Counted from the first letter of the stretch, positions 34,279 to 44,201 are shown. The stretch is DNA of 47,517 bases from Candidatus Marithrix sp. Canyon 246 (GCF_001723685.1 NZ_MCBX01000021.1:1-47517), one strand, 5' to 3'. Made by a program: numbers and translations. The notes: generated by a model not told the origin, from the sequence alone.

Positions 34279-34882
34279 TTTGAACCTCTTTTATCGCCTG
34301 AAAAGCGCGATTAAAAATCGTAACAATTAACAATCCAATCATCAAAATAAAAATCAGATTAATCCACATTCCCAGCGAAATTCCTAAACCTAATAACAAA
34401 GCAATCAATCCAAATATAAAAGCTCTATCACTTTTACCCATTGGACCATCGTAGCGGCGACTAGCACCTATTTGCACTGCAATCACTCCAGTCATTTCAC
34501 TGATAATTGCCAATAATACCACTAACACCACTAAAATAGGCATAACATTTACTAATAAAGCAAATGGTAAATATAAGCCAGCATCAGCTACCACATCACC
34601 TAACTCATTTAATATTGCTCCAAGTGGAGTTTTCATATCATGTTCACGAGCTAGCATACCATCAATAGCATTTAAAGCCATACGCACAAATAATACAATA
34701 GGCAATAACAATAATAAAGATTGTACATGTGGCTGCCATGCAATTGCTGCACCCATGCCTAAAGATAACAAAACCGCTGCAATAGTAACTTGATTAGCAG
34801 TAATACCCCAATTGACTAGACGCTGACATAAAGGGCGCAATAGCTTTTGAAAAGCTGGTTTTAAATCATATATCGTTATCAT
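34271..34882 (-). CDS. ynbA: CDP-alcohol phosphatidyltransferase, YnbA-like
   Basis: A 203-residue membrane protein of the CDP-alcohol phosphatidyltransferase class. The motif reads NAIDGMLAR ... GAILNELGDVVAD, so the first and third Asp of the normal D-x2-DG-x2-AR-x8-G-x3-D-x3-D pattern are Asn. E. coli YnbA has the same Asn substitutions, so this is a family trait and not decay. The acceptor alcohol is unknown. It is the first gene of the ynbA-ynbB-plsC operon. Confidence 0.85.
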   Translation of the reverse strand: MITIYDLKPAFQKLLRPLCQRLVNWGITANQVTIAAVLLSLGMGAAIAWQPHVQSLLLLLPIVLFVRMALNAIDGMLAREHDMKTPLGAILNELGDVVADAGLYLPFALLVNVMPILVVLVVLLAIISEMTGVIAVQIGASRRYDGPMGKSDRAFIFGLIALLLGLGISLGMWINLIFILMIGLLIVTIFNRAFQAIKEVQNV

Positions 34883-34997
34883 AACTTAGTTCTCACTAAA
34901 ATAAGATAGTTTATCCACTCCTACTAAAGAAATCTTATCTTTTTATGACAAAATTACAAGACTTACCTTGGATTGTATAATTTATACACTTATAATT

Positions 34998-35031
34998 GTA
35001 GGTTGGGCTGACGATAGGAAGCCCAACCTAC
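34998..35031. repeat. GTAGGTTGGG stem-loop repeat
   Basis: GTAGGTTGGGCT (34998-35009) pairs with AGCCCAACCTAC (35020-35031) around 10 bases. The sequence is like the GTAGGTTGGG..CCCAACCTAC intergenic repeats seen in many AT-rich proteobacteria and cyanobacteria. It lies in the 225-base divergent gap between ynbA and the monooxygenase-like gene and has no T run. Confidence 0.6.
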
Positions 35032-35107
35032 GAGTGCTTTATTGAAGATAAGCGAGTTTAAATTGTGGAATGTATATTGCGTATAATTTTTTCAAAAGGA
35101 TAAAAAA

Positions 35108-35470
35108 ATGGCTACCAAAGATACATGTTGTACAATCGTACCTTATTTTAAAATCGCTAGTGGCAAGATAGAAGATTTTAAAACTTTATGTGAACGCTTT
35201 GTTGAAAAAACTAATAATGAAGCTAAATGTATCTATTATGGCTTTAGTTTTAATGGTGAACAAGCTCATTGTCGAGAAGGTTATGAAGATGCAGAGGGTG
35301 TATTAACACATCTGGAAAATGTGGGTTCTTTATTAGAAGAAGCATTAACAATTTCTGAACTTACTTGTTTGGAAATTCATGGTTCTGAAGCAGAGTTGGC
35401 AAAACTTCGAGAACCATTGGCTCATTTAAAACCTAAGTTTTTTGTTCTTGAATATGGTTTTCGTCGTTAA
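35108..35470 (+). CDS. Small ferredoxin-like fold protein, possible quinol monooxygenase-like
   Basis: A 120-residue protein that resembles antibiotic biosynthesis monooxygenase (ABM) domains: VPYFKIASGKIEDFKTLCERFVEKTNNEAKCIYYGFS followed by REGYEDAEGVLTHLENV, the pattern of a dimeric alpha/beta barrel. AAAGGATAAAAAA precedes the ATG at a good distance. No operon partner is evident; a repeat-type terminator follows. Activity cannot be told from sequence. Confidence 0.65.
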   Translation: MATKDTCCTIVPYFKIASGKIEDFKTLCERFVEKTNNEAKCIYYGFSFNGEQAHCREGYEDAEGVLTHLENVGSLLEEALTISELTCLEIHGSEAELAKLREPLAHLKPKFFVLEYGFRR

Positions 35471-35525
35471 TTCTCCCTGTTTTGCTAATTGCTGCATATA
35501 ACTTTTCAGAAAGATAAAAACTCTC

Positions 35526-35558
35526 AGACCTGACAGGTTTTAAAAACCTGTCAGGTCT
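35526..35558. terminator. CCTGACAGG-family palindrome
   Basis: A 16-bp stem (AGACCTGACAGGTTTT and its complement) around one A, about 55 bases after the monooxygenase-like gene. Unlike most family members, it is followed by TTGCACC rather than a clear T run. It lies between that gene and the decayed WD40 gene. Confidence 0.6.
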
Positions 35559-35592
35559 TGCACCTTACAAATGTAATGTCAAGTTATGAGTA

Positions 35593-36581
35593 ACTTTCTC
35601 ATCGGACGGCCGCTACGCAGTATATAGTTTCTATTATAATAGTATAATTAATCTGTTGGAGGTGTCAAGTTGGGAGAAAATACACACATTAGAAGGGCAT
35701 AATAATCGTGTTCAATCAGTAGTATTATCCCCTGATGGCCGTTACGCACATTCAAAGGACATGAAGGTAGCATTAATTCAGTAGCCTTCTCCCCGGATGG
35801 CAATTATGTGTATTCTGGTAGTGATGATGGAACTGTAAAAATATGGGAATCTGGTCTTGGTGTCATCAATCCACCACCTCAAGCAGCTTTTACTATGAAT
35901 CCTAATACTGGCGTTGCGCCCTTGACTGTGCAATTGGATGCTAGTACATCTACTGATGATGGTAATATAGCTAAATATCAATGGGCATCATCTGACGGGC
36001 AAAATGCTGAAGGTGTCAAAACTAGTCTGAAATTTTCAGCAGCTGGGAATTATGATATAACTTTGACTGTTACTGATAATAAAGGTGCAACAGCAACTAA
36101 AACACAGACTATTACTGTAAATGCAGCAACAACAGAAGAGCCTAATAAACCAACAACAGAAGAGCCTAATCAACCAACAACAGAAGAATCTGATACAACA
36201 GCTCAAATTGAATTTGAAAATTTAAAAACATTCTATAAAGTAGGAGAAACCTTATCAGTAAATTTAGTACAAAAAGTACAAACAAATCGTTTTCAACGAG
36301 TTGATCTATGGGCAATGATTGAAATGCCCTCTGGTAAAATGATATATAACACACCACTTCCATTCGCGCCATTTAGCTTTAAACCACAAGCCTTTCAAAA
36401 ATCTTTGGAAACCTCAAGCAAAAAACAAAAAATATTAGATTTTGAAATACCCCCCGGTATAGGTGGTAGCTATGTATTCTATGGAATATATCTAAAAGAA
36501 GGAAGTAGTTTAGAAAAAGATGGAATTATGGCATTGAGATCAAATGTAGCTCAGAAAAAACTTACCCTTGCTGACAAATAA
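35593..36581 (+). pseudogene. Decayed WD40-repeat/PKD-domain protein
   Basis: The 5' part (35593-35784) reads TFSSDGRYAVYS and WEKIHTLEGHNNRVQSVVLSPDGRYA, which are WD40 blades, then runs into a stop. Another frame, from 35748, reads TFKGHEGSINSVAFSPDGNYVYSGSDDGTVKIWE and continues open to 36581. The join at 35748-35784 implies loss of roughly one blade plus a frame change, and no start precedes the first part. The second frame has a PKD domain (AAFTMNPNTGVAPLTVQLDA ... YDITLTVTDNKGATA), TTEEPN repeats and a tail GETLSVNLVQKVQTNRFQRVDLWAMIEMPSG. A shortened product from GTG 35808 is possible. Confidence 0.75.
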
Positions 36582-36826
36582 AATTCAGACCTGACAGGTT
36601 TTAAAAACCTGTCAGGTCTTTCACCTTCTTTTATACTCTAAATAAAATTCAGACCTGACAGGTTTTTAAAACCTGTCAGGTCTTTCACCTTCTTTTATAC
36701 TCTAAATAAAATTCAGACCTGACAGGTTTTAAAAACCTGTCAGGTCTTTAACCTTCTTTTATACTCTAAATAAAATTCAGACCTGACAGGTTTTTAAAAC
36801 CTGTCAGGTCTTGCACCTTGTTTTAG
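36581..36826. repeat. Four tandem 63-64 bp units, each with a CCTGACAGG palindrome
   Basis: Units begin AAAATTCAGACCTGACAGG at 36581, 36644, 36708 and 36772. Each has the palindrome, then TCTTT, CACCTTC and TTTTATACTCTAAAT; the last diverges (TTGCACCTTGTTTTAG). Centres vary between TTTAAAAA, TTTTTAAAA and TTTTAAAAA. The gap from 36582 to 36909 otherwise holds nothing coding. The array could terminate transcripts from the decayed gene or shield the transporter gene. Confidence 0.9.
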
Positions 36827-36909
36827 TAACATTCGTAAATAAATAAGTATATTATGATATTCTCATGTATAATAATACACTATCATTAACCTTTAAATTT
36901 GAGGATATC

Positions 36910-38439
36910 ATGTTTCAACTTACTTGTCCCGGTAAAATGTGTGTCAAAAATGACATACTTTCTGGTCTTACTGTATCACTTGCGCTGGTGCCAGAGGCAA
37001 TCGCCTTTGCCTTTGTTGCTGGCGTAGAACCCCTTGTAGGCTTATATGCAGCTTTTATGATGGGTTTGATTGCTGCTGTAATTGGTGGTCGCCCCGGGAT
37101 GATATCTGGCGCAACTGGCGCAATGGCTGTGGTGATGGTTGCCTTAGTTTCACAACATGGTGTTGAATATTTATTTGCAGCAGTGCTGCTCGCTGGTATA
37201 TTTCAAATTGTTGCTGGTATTTTACATTTAGGTAAATTTATTCGCATGGTTCCACATCCTGTCATGCTTGGTTTTGTTAATGGTCTTGCGATTGTGATTT
37301 TCTTAGCTCAATTACAGCAATTTAAAGGGGTTACTGGCTCAAGTTTATGGATTATGCTTAGTTTGATAGCCTTGACCATGTTGATTATTCACTTTTTACC
37401 ACGTTTAACAACTGCAATTCCCGCCTCTTTAGTTGCCATTCTTGTAGTTACTGCTATGGTTTTTGGTTTTGATTTAGATTCGCGTACTGTGCAAGATGTA
37501 TTAGCTGATATGACTGGTGATCCTAATGCTAGTATCGCCGGTGGTTTACCAACTTTTCATCTGCCTGAAGTTCCCTTGACTTTAGAAATGCTTTATATAA
37601 TTTTGCCATATTCTTTAATTCTTGCCGCTGTGGGATTAATCGAATCCTTGTTGACGCTGACACTGATTGATGAATTGACCGAAACTCGCGGGCGTGGGAA
37701 TCAGGAATGTATTGGTCAAGGTGTTGGTAATACAGTAAATGGCTTTTTTGGTGGTATGGGAGGTTGTGCCATGATTGGACAAAGCATGATTAACATCAAT
37801 TCTGGTGGTAAAGGGCGTTTATCTGGTATTGCTGCCGCTTTGTTTTTATTAGCGTTTATTCTTGTAGGTTCAGGTTTAATTGAAATGATTCCTGTTGCTG
37901 CTTTAGTAGGTGTGATGTTTATTGTGGTTTTAGGCACATTTGAATGGGCAAGTTTCCGTTTATTAGGCAAAATTCCTGTGGCTGATACCTTTGTTGGTAT
38001 TCTGGTTGCGGTTGTGACGGTATTAACTGATTTAGCGGTTGCTGTTATTGTTGGTGTGATTGTTTCTGCTTTAGTATTTGCATGGGAACATGCTAAACAA
38101 ATGCAGGCTAAGGCTTTTGTGAATGAAGATGGTGTAAAAATATATGAATTACAAGGACCATTATTTTTTGGTTCAGTACATGCTTTTAACAATATTTTTG
38201 ATCCTCATAAAGATCCTGATCATGTAATTGTTGATTTTTATGATTCTCGTGTTGCGGATCATTCTGGTATAGAAGCAATTGATGCTTTGGCTGAACGCTA
38301 TCAACGTTTAGGTAAAAAATTACAACTTAAATCTTTAAGTGAAGAATGCCGTATATTGTTGAATAAAGCTGGTGATTTAGTGGAAGTTAATTTGCTCGCT
38401 GATCCAAAATATCATGTTGCTGATGATAGATTAGCTTAG
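36910..38439 (+). CDS. SulP family anion transporter with STAS domain
   Basis: A 509-residue membrane protein of the SLC26/SulP family, transporting sulfate, bicarbonate or related anions. The family start is clear in [33 protein letters not shown] and [15 protein letters not shown], followed by 10 or more membrane segments, and a cytoplasmic STAS domain at about 415-500 ([27 protein letters not shown]). GAGG lies 5 bases before ATG 36910; the longer frame from 36865 lacks a ribosome site. The substrate cannot be read from sequence. Confidence 0.92.
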   Translation: MFQLTCPGKMCVKNDILSGLTVSLALVPEAIAFAFVAGVEPLVGLYAAFMMGLIAAVIGGRPGMISGATGAMAVVMVALVSQHGVEYLFAAVLLAGIFQIVAGILHLGKFIRMVPHPVMLGFVNGLAIVIFLAQLQQFKGVTGSSLWIMLSLIALTMLIIHFLPRLTTAIPASLVAILVVTAMVFGFDLDSRTVQDVLADMTGDPNASIAGGLPTFHLPEVPLTLEMLYIILPYSLILAAVGLIESLLTLTLIDELTETRGRGNQECIGQGVGNTVNGFFGGMGGCAMIGQSMININSGGKGRLSGIAAALFLLAFILVGSGLIEMIPVAALVGVMFIVVLGTFEWASFRLLGKIPVADTFVGILVAVVTVLTDLAVAVIVGVIVSALVFAWEHAKQMQAKAFVNEDGVKIYELQGPLFFGSVHAFNNIFDPHKDPDHVIVDFYDSRVADHSGIEAIDALAERYQRLGKKLQLKSLSEECRILLNKAGDLVEVNLLADPKYHVADDRLA

Positions 38440-38451
38440 GAATGTGCAACT

Positions 38452-38484
38452 AAACCTGACAGGTTTTAAAAACCTGTCAGGTTT
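38452..38484. terminator. CCTGACAGG-family palindrome after the SulP gene
   Basis: AAACCTGACAGGTTTT (38452-38467) pairs with 38469-38484 around one A. It starts 13 bases after the transporter stop and 30 bases before the ycjX start, so it separates the two same-strand genes. The following T run is short (GTTTG). Confidence 0.6.
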
Positions 38485-38514
38485 GCATCTTCCTTAATAT
38501 GATATTATATCGAG

Positions 38515-39891
38515 ATGAATGAATGGCTATCTCGAATTAATCGCACACTTGATAAAGAAGTAAAATTAGCTGTTACCGGTTTAAGTCGCAGCGGTAAAAC
38601 GGTTTTTATTACTTCTTTAGTACATCAGTTATTACATGGTACAGAGTCTTCACACTTACCATTTTTTACAATTGCAAATAGTGGCCGCTTACGCGGTACG
38701 AAAGCTATGCCACAACCAGATTTGCATATTCCCTCATTTCGCTATGATCAAGCTATTGAACAGTTATGTGGAGAAGTTCCCACATGGCCCAAACCCACTA
38801 GCGGCATCAGTGAACTCAGATTAGCAATTCGCTATATTTCTAATAATCCTTTGACCAAACATATTTCACCTATAAATACTTTATATGTGGATATAATTGA
38901 TTATCCGGGTGAGTGGTTATTAGATTTACCCTTGTTAGAATTAAGTTACGAACAATGGTGTCAACAAATAGTTGAACAGTGTAAAGAGCAACCGCGTTTA
39001 TCTTTATCAGAACAATGGCGAACATTTCTCGATACTTTTAATCCTAGCGATGAAGTAAATGCAACCATCATACGAGAAGCTAGTGTTTTATATACAGATT
39101 TTTTATATAAATGTAAAAAACAATATGGTTTAAATCTATTACAACCCGGACGTTTTACCATGCCCGGAGATGATTTAAAAGGGGCACCAGTATTAGAATT
39201 TTGTCCATTATTTAATATTCCTGAAACTGATAATGGAAATACTATTTATACTGAAATGAAAAAAAGGTATGAATATTACAAAGAATACATAGTAAAAAAA
39301 TTTTACCGAGAACATTTTTCTAGCTTTGATCGTCAAATCATACTAGCAGATGTATTAAAAGCCTTTAATCAGGGTTATGCAACTTTTACAGATATGCGTG
39401 ATTCGCTGAATATGGTATTAAAAAGCTTTCACTATGGAAAATCAGGATTTTTAAACAAGCTATTTGGTTTAAAAATTGACAAAATCTTATTTGCCGCCAC
39501 TAAGGCAGATCATGTAACACCAGAACAACTGCCAAATTTGGAAGCATTTTTACAAAACATGCTAGCAAACACTCATAACAACGCCAATTTTGAAGGAGTA
39601 GATACAAAAACCTTAGCACTAGCATCAGTAAAATGCACACAAGCGGCTCACGCTACCTATAAGGGTCAAAGAATTTCTTGCATAAAAGGCGTACCGATAG
39701 AATCAAATAAACCAATAGCCTTATTTCCCGGCGAAGTACCAGTAAAAACCCCATTACCAGAAGAATGGGTAAAAGATAGATTTCACTTTTTGGATTTCAA
39801 ACCTCCACGTTTAGCGAATATACATGGCAATGGGCTGCCACATATTCGGATAGATCGCGCATTGGAATTTTTGTTGGGGGATAAGTTTTAA
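38515..39891 (+). CDS. ycjX: YcjX family GTPase-like protein
   Basis: A 458-residue P-loop protein of the YcjX (DUF463) family, part of the phage-shock-linked ycjXF pair in enterobacteria. Walker A GLSRSGKT is at 22-29, followed by family segments LYVDIIDYPGEWLLDLPLL, KIDKILFAATKADHV (the base-recognising TKAD motif) and LASVKCTQAAHATYKGQ, ending FKPPRLANIHGNGLPHIRIDRALEFLLGDKF. ycjF is not downstream. A palindromic element begins 5 bases after the stop, and a fragmented second copy of this gene lies at 47082-47198. Confidence 0.92.
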   Translation: MNEWLSRINRTLDKEVKLAVTGLSRSGKTVFITSLVHQLLHGTESSHLPFFTIANSGRLRGTKAMPQPDLHIPSFRYDQAIEQLCGEVPTWPKPTSGISELRLAIRYISNNPLTKHISPINTLYVDIIDYPGEWLLDLPLLELSYEQWCQQIVEQCKEQPRLSLSEQWRTFLDTFNPSDEVNATIIREASVLYTDFLYKCKKQYGLNLLQPGRFTMPGDDLKGAPVLEFCPLFNIPETDNGNTIYTEMKKRYEYYKEYIVKKFYREHFSSFDRQIILADVLKAFNQGYATFTDMRDSLNMVLKSFHYGKSGFLNKLFGLKIDKILFAATKADHVTPEQLPNLEAFLQNMLANTHNNANFEGVDTKTLALASVKCTQAAHATYKGQRISCIKGVPIESNKPIALFPGEVPVKTPLPEEWVKDRFHFLDFKPPRLANIHGNGLPHIRIDRALEFLLGDKF

Positions 39892-39895
39892 ACTA

Positions 39896-40076
39896 AGCCC
39901 TGAAGGGGCGTAATAATATAGCCTAGGGCAACGCCCTAGGTGAATTAGGATTGATTTAATTTAGCCCTGAAGGGGCGAAATAATGATGTTTTTTAATACG
40001 CCCCTTCAGGGCTAAATTTAAATAACATTCGCACCTAGGGCGTTGCCATAGGCTATATTATTTCGCCCTTTCAGGG
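39896..40076. repeat. Complex palindromic element (AGCCCTGAAGGGGCG family), copy A
   Basis: A 181-base block made of nested inverted repeats: AGCCCTGAAGGGGCG at 39896 and 39963, reverse forms at 39999-40013 and 40064-40076, and CCTAGGGC..GCCCTAGG at 39921-39940 with its mate at 40034-40047. It begins 5 bases after ycjX. An inverted copy is at 47198-47368. It has no reading frame and looks like a non-autonomous repeat. Confidence 0.9.
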
Positions 40077-40093
40077 ATTATAAGCAATTTTTA

Positions 40094-40465
40094 TTGCATT
40101 TATGGCAGCAGTTTCATCAGAAACCCTTAAATGAATGCCCTGATTTATTTGATATTTTATCGGATTTGGAGCAAACTGAACAGCAGTTTATCATTGTATT
40201 AAATCACTTGGATGTTATGGGTAACGCTGATGTGGATGCTCGATTTAATCAAGGTTTTTATGAACGGCTCAATAGTTTGAAAAATTACCGCCATGTTGCC
40301 TTGTTGATAATGACACAAGTCCGTTATGATAAGATGTTGTTTAATATTGAAGGAGAGTTTAAAACGTCGAAATTGGATATTCGTTTGTTAAATATAGTCT
40401 TTTCAGACTGGCCGATTGTTTTAATAGAAAAAATCAGCGAACTGTTTAAAAAACGTAAGGATTAA
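40094..40465 (+). pseudogene. C-terminal remnant of an ATPase-like gene
   Basis: A 123-codon frame beginning right after the palindromic element. FIIVLNHLDVMGNADVDARFNQGFYERLNSL followed by NYRHVALLIMTQVR resembles the Walker B and sensor part of the STAND/ORC-like ATPase family that the next gene belongs to, then ends in SELFKKRKD. The upstream part, with Walker A, is missing, apparently cut by the element. There is no ribosome site I trust. It is 6 bases before the next gene. A short independent gene is possible but less likely. Confidence 0.5.
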
Positions 40466-40471
40466 GTCGTT

Positions 40472-42432
40472 ATGTCTAAGTTATTTGATAAACCAAGCAC
40501 TCCAAAAAATAACTTGCAAGTTTTGCAATGGCTGATTTTTGAACCAATTTTATTACGGCGATATGAAGAATCTTTGAATGAAGCTCAAATACATAACATA
40601 CTTTTAAAAAGTCTTAGCATCAATTTCTTTATCCTCATTGTCCCATTGACTTTAGTGATTTATTTCATTAGCGTTGTTATTATTGCTGGTTTTGATTTAC
40701 TGCTAGTTTTTCATCCCGATATGCCAAAATATATACTTCAGCAATGGCAAACCTATACCACATTGTGGGAGAAAGCTTACTTTTTTATTAATTTTGATGA
40801 TTATAGAAGTTTGAAAGATTTAGCATTTGGTTGTATCCTTGGCATTTTCTAAAATCACAACGTTCTGTCAATTTGACCAACAATTCATATATTAATGATG
40901 GTGTGATTTGGCTACATATTTGGGTTCTAACCCGTAAATTCACCACTCTAGCCCAACAAGACTCTGAAACAGGCTTGGCTTTTGTCAACTTTCTCCAAGA
41001 ATACCGTCCATTACAAAAACAACTGGCTATGCACATTGCTCACGCAGCCACTGCGGGCAACTGGTTACACCATCCTTTACAAAAACAATACCTATTGCCT
41101 CCGCCCCTAATTCAGGAAACTCCAAAGCTGACACCTTCTGAAGGCTGGCTTAATAAGTTTGAAAAACTCCAAAACCAATTTATAGCTTATGACAAAGAAC
41201 ATCAAATTAGTCTACAAAAAGAACAAATTATAAATTTTAATGAACAATTGCAAAAGTTTAGAGACTTAACCATACTCGAACCCTATCGCTGGCATCAGTA
41301 CTATCTACCAGCACTTGATCAATGGCTAATGGCAACTAAAGAACGTCTAGCGCAATTGACTCTAAAGGCAGAAAGACAAGAACCGATTACTCTCAATATT
41401 TACCGTTATGGTGACATTTTAGATCCCGACGGAGACAAAAATATTTTCTTTGGTAGAGATGATCTAAAAGAAGAATTGCAACACCAAATTCTCACAGCAC
41501 GCACAATGCCAATGTTTCTATGTTACGGACAACGTAGAGTTGGCAAAAGCAGTCTATTAAAATTTTTACCACTACTCTTAGGCAGCCGTTTCCAAGTTAT
41601 TTATCAAGACTGTCAAAACCACAAAGTAAATAATTTACAAACTTGGTTAAAAAACTTGCATCAACGCCTAAATAAAATTTTCAAATCCACAACAATTGAC
41701 TGGCAACAAACTGATAATTGGCTACAAGCTTGGGGGAAAATGCAAACTTACCTAGAAACCCTAAGTCAACAACATGAAGAGAAAATAATCCTAGCTTTTG
41801 ACGAATACGAAGCCCTACATGAACGCATTTTTAGCAAGGATCCTGAACAAGGCAAAATGCTATTAGGCGCGATGCGAAGTTTCTCACAACAACAAAATCA
41901 AATAGTATTCCTATTCGTAGGAGCTGCTCAATTCGCCGATCTAAAAAATCCCAATTGGGATAACTACTTCATTCAGGCCATGCCACTGCGAGTCGATTAC
42001 CTAAAACCGCAAGATGCAACGCGCCTAATTACAGAACCGGTAGATTTAAATTATCCAGACACAGTAATTAAACGCATGTTAGAACTAACTCAAGGACATC
42101 CAGCACTACTACAAATGCTATGTCGCCACATAGTAATAATAGCAAATAAAGAAAGCCGCAAAAACATGACACTAGAAGATTTACAACAAGTAATCACCGA
42201 CAAAATTGTGCAACCTGACACTTATGCCCTAAAGACATTCTGGACAGAATTTTGCGACAATCACCAATGCCAACCAACAGTAGAACAAATACTAAATAAA
42301 CAACCAATAACCGACAAACGGAGCTTATCAAAACTCAAAAACTACGGCTACATAATCCCCGACGGAGATAGCTGGAAATTTAGAGTGCCATTATTAGAAA
42401 TGTGGTTACGGGAATATCGGGAAGGGTTTTAA
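40472..42432 (+). pseudogene. Membrane-linked STAND-type ATPase, frameshifted
   Basis: Two overlapping frames form one gene. The first (40472-40852, 126 codons) has a cytoplasmic start and a membrane helix (SINFFILIVPLTLVIYFISVVIIAGF) and stops after LAFGCILGIF. The second (40831-42432, 533 codons from a spurious ATG) begins inside it and holds the rest: helical region, GQRRVGKSSLL (Walker A, about residue 233), IILAFDEYEALHE (Walker B), QQNQIVFLFVGAAQFADL and GHPALLQMLC with a winged-helix-like tail ending LEMWLREYREGF. A one- or two-base change near 40831-40852 explains the break. Such ATPases occur in many copies in large sulfur bacteria, by my recollection. The second frame may still be translated. 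Confidence 0.7.
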
Positions 42433-42480
42433 ATTTTTTGGAATTCAAAGCAAAGCTTTGTACTCCAATCAATTAAACAG

Positions 42481-43176
42481 TTATTTACATCTAACCAAAC
42501 AAGTCAAGTCTTTATCCGTTGCGAATAAATATTGAAAGCCACTACTTAAAATAATCTCAATTTGATTGTCTATCAACAAATAGCGATCATGCGATTTGGT
42601 AAACATATGACGGCTATCTGGTTTTATTTTCCAGCCAGCATAAATTTTTTTAATCTCTGAGACTTTGGAATTTAAATGATCTTCATGCAATAATGTCAAG
42701 CTTTTCTTAGGTATAATCTGCTTAAAAAAATTCTGTGTATCTTGCCAGTTATCACAAAAATAACTATCAAAAATCAAAATAAACTTTGCATTAGCACATA
42801 GAGCTGTTATTAGTTGAATTGCTTTGTCACGGTTTTCACCGACACGAAATGTCAAACTAAAATTTTTTTCTATGGAATCCTTTAAAATATGAACGTAAGG
42901 AAAATAAGATATTTCTGTATTTAAAATAATTTTATAGCGCGTTTGTTCTGCTAACTCTTCTAAAGGTTGCGAAATAAAACCTTGTGCTGATAATTGTTGT
43001 AAGAGTTCGGTATCTTCATATTCAATACCTTTTAATTGTTCAACATTTGTTAGGTGAGGAGCATGATAATAGCTCAGAAAAGGCTCAAGCAACTTACAAT
43101 CATCAACTTTGCCATCTTTAAAATCCAAATAGAGAGCTAACAATTCATCACTTAAAACCAGAGAATATTTACTCAT
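42481..43176 (-). CDS. PLD-like/unknown protein, third gene of a DUF262-AAA unit
   Basis: A 231-residue soluble protein. The C-terminal part has TKSHDRYLLIDNQIEIILSSGF (about residue 189-210), which has the shape of a phospholipase D half-site (H-x-K...D, here H-D-R...D) followed by a turn and Ser-Gly; such domains act as nucleases in several defence systems. The N-terminal ~85 residues have no recognised motif. The ATG overlaps the stop of the ATPase gene by 4 bases, so translation is coupled. The nuclease idea is inference and the Lys-to-Arg change is a warning. Confidence 0.6.
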   Translation of the reverse strand: MSKYSLVLSDELLALYLDFKDGKVDDCKLLEPFLSYYHAPHLTNVEQLKGIEYEDTELLQQLSAQGFISQPLEELAEQTRYKIILNTEISYFPYVHILKDSIEKNFSLTFRVGENRDKAIQLITALCANAKFILIFDSYFCDNWQDTQNFFKQIIPKKSLTLLHEDHLNSKVSEIKKIYAGWKIKPDSRHMFTKSHDRYLLIDNQIEIILSSGFQYLFATDKDLTCLVRCK

Positions 43177-44201
43177 CCTATTTCCAATAACTCTTGCAAA
43201 GTTGAATCAAAAAAACCTGATGGAAACATAACTCTATTCCCCTCCTTATCAATAAATTTTCCTCTTTGATTAACAGCTAACTGAATAAAGTCTTCTTGTA
43301 TAGATGGTTTATAATAAATAATCGCATCATCTGCTGATAATTCTTCTTGATAAATTTGATACTTTACTTTATTAATTAAATGCTCACAATGCGTCTCAAC
43401 AATTATCTGAACACCTGCTTGAGCTACCCAAGCAAAAAATTCACCTAGTCGTGCTTGTGCTTTAGGGTGTAAATGAATCTCTGGATTTTCAATTAGCAAT
43501 AGATCTTTTTGACGACACATTAAAGTCACAATCAGTACTTTGACTAAATAACTATTTCCAGCACCTAAATTAAACGGATTAATCGCGTCAATTCCATCAC
43601 TACTAAAAGATACCTTAACATTAGTTGAGGTTATTTTTTCTGTCTGTAAGGAAATTGGCAGTTCGATAATATATTGTAACCATTCATTAACTTGTGCTTT
43701 TAATGTACGCCCTGATGTTTTAAATTTTACTAATGAGTTTTCAAGTAAGGCATCTTTATTATGTTCAAAATAACCAAAAATATATTCGCCATTTCGTCCA
43801 ATTTTTTGTTCTTTACTTAAAAGAGCTAATTGTTCTTGCCCTATTCTGTTAGCAGAAAGATAATAAAGTTTATCTTCATAATTTAAGGCTGCCCCATCTA
43901 AGACAGTTGAATGCTCAACATTATCATAATCCATCAATAATGAATAATGATCGGCACTAATTTTTAAGAATTTAGCATTTTTGTATTTATTACGAATCTC
44001 ACTAAAATCAGAAAAGTGAGCAACCAATGTGCTTACAATATCTTGTTTACTATATGAATAAAATCGACTTAACAATAAAATTGCTTGAATAAGCGAGGAT
44101 TTGCCGGTGGAGTTTAAGCCTGTTAATATTGTTAGAGGTTTTATTGTAAAAACTTGAGAATCAATACTTTTAAAATTCTCAATTTCTAATTTACTGAGCA
44201 T
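43173..44201 (-). CDS. AAA ATPase, RecF/OLD-like (DUF3696 type)
   Basis: A 342-residue SMC/ABC-like ATPase. MLSKLEIENFKSIDSQVF is the usual start; ILTGLNSTGKSSLIQAIL (Walker A, about 28-45), a central coiled region, LIENPEIHLHPKAQARLGEFFAW (signature and Walker B) and QIIVETHCEHLINKVKYQI follow. The C-terminal stretch DFIQLAVNQRGKFID and WPSGFF-like FPSGFFD match DUF3696 ATPases. It overlaps DUF262 by 11 bases and the PLD-like gene by 4. Such ATPases supply sensing or gating in anti-phage systems such as Septu, OLD and PARIS. Confidence 0.85.
   Translation of the reverse strand: MLSKLEIENFKSIDSQVFTIKPLTILTGLNSTGKSSLIQAILLLSRFYSYSKQDIVSTLVAHFSDFSEIRNKYKNAKFLKISADHYSLLMDYDNVEHSTVLDGAALNYEDKLYYLSANRIGQEQLALLSKEQKIGRNGEYIFGYFEHNKDALLENSLVKFKTSGRTLKAQVNEWLQYIIELPISLQTEKITSTNVKVSFSSDGIDAINPFNLGAGNSYLVKVLIVTLMCRQKDLLLIENPEIHLHPKAQARLGEFFAWVAQAGVQIIVETHCEHLINKVKYQIYQEELSADDAIIYYKPSIQEDFIQLAVNQRGKFIDKEGNRVMFPSGFFDSTLQELLEIG

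Noticed and set aside
36581-36826. Regularly spaced hairpin repeats that look like a small CRISPR array
   Set aside because: The sequences between palindromes are identical from unit to unit, so they are not spacers; no cas gene is near and the palindrome occurs singly elsewhere.
37716-38192. 158-codon minus-strand frame inside the SulP gene
   Set aside because: It is a shadow of the transporter coding sequence with implausible composition.
42440-42470. CAAAGCAAAGCTTTG-like inverted repeat after the STAND ATPase as a terminator
   Set aside because: The stem is short and imperfect and there is no T run; it only resembles the TTCAAAGCTTTG motif at 10980.
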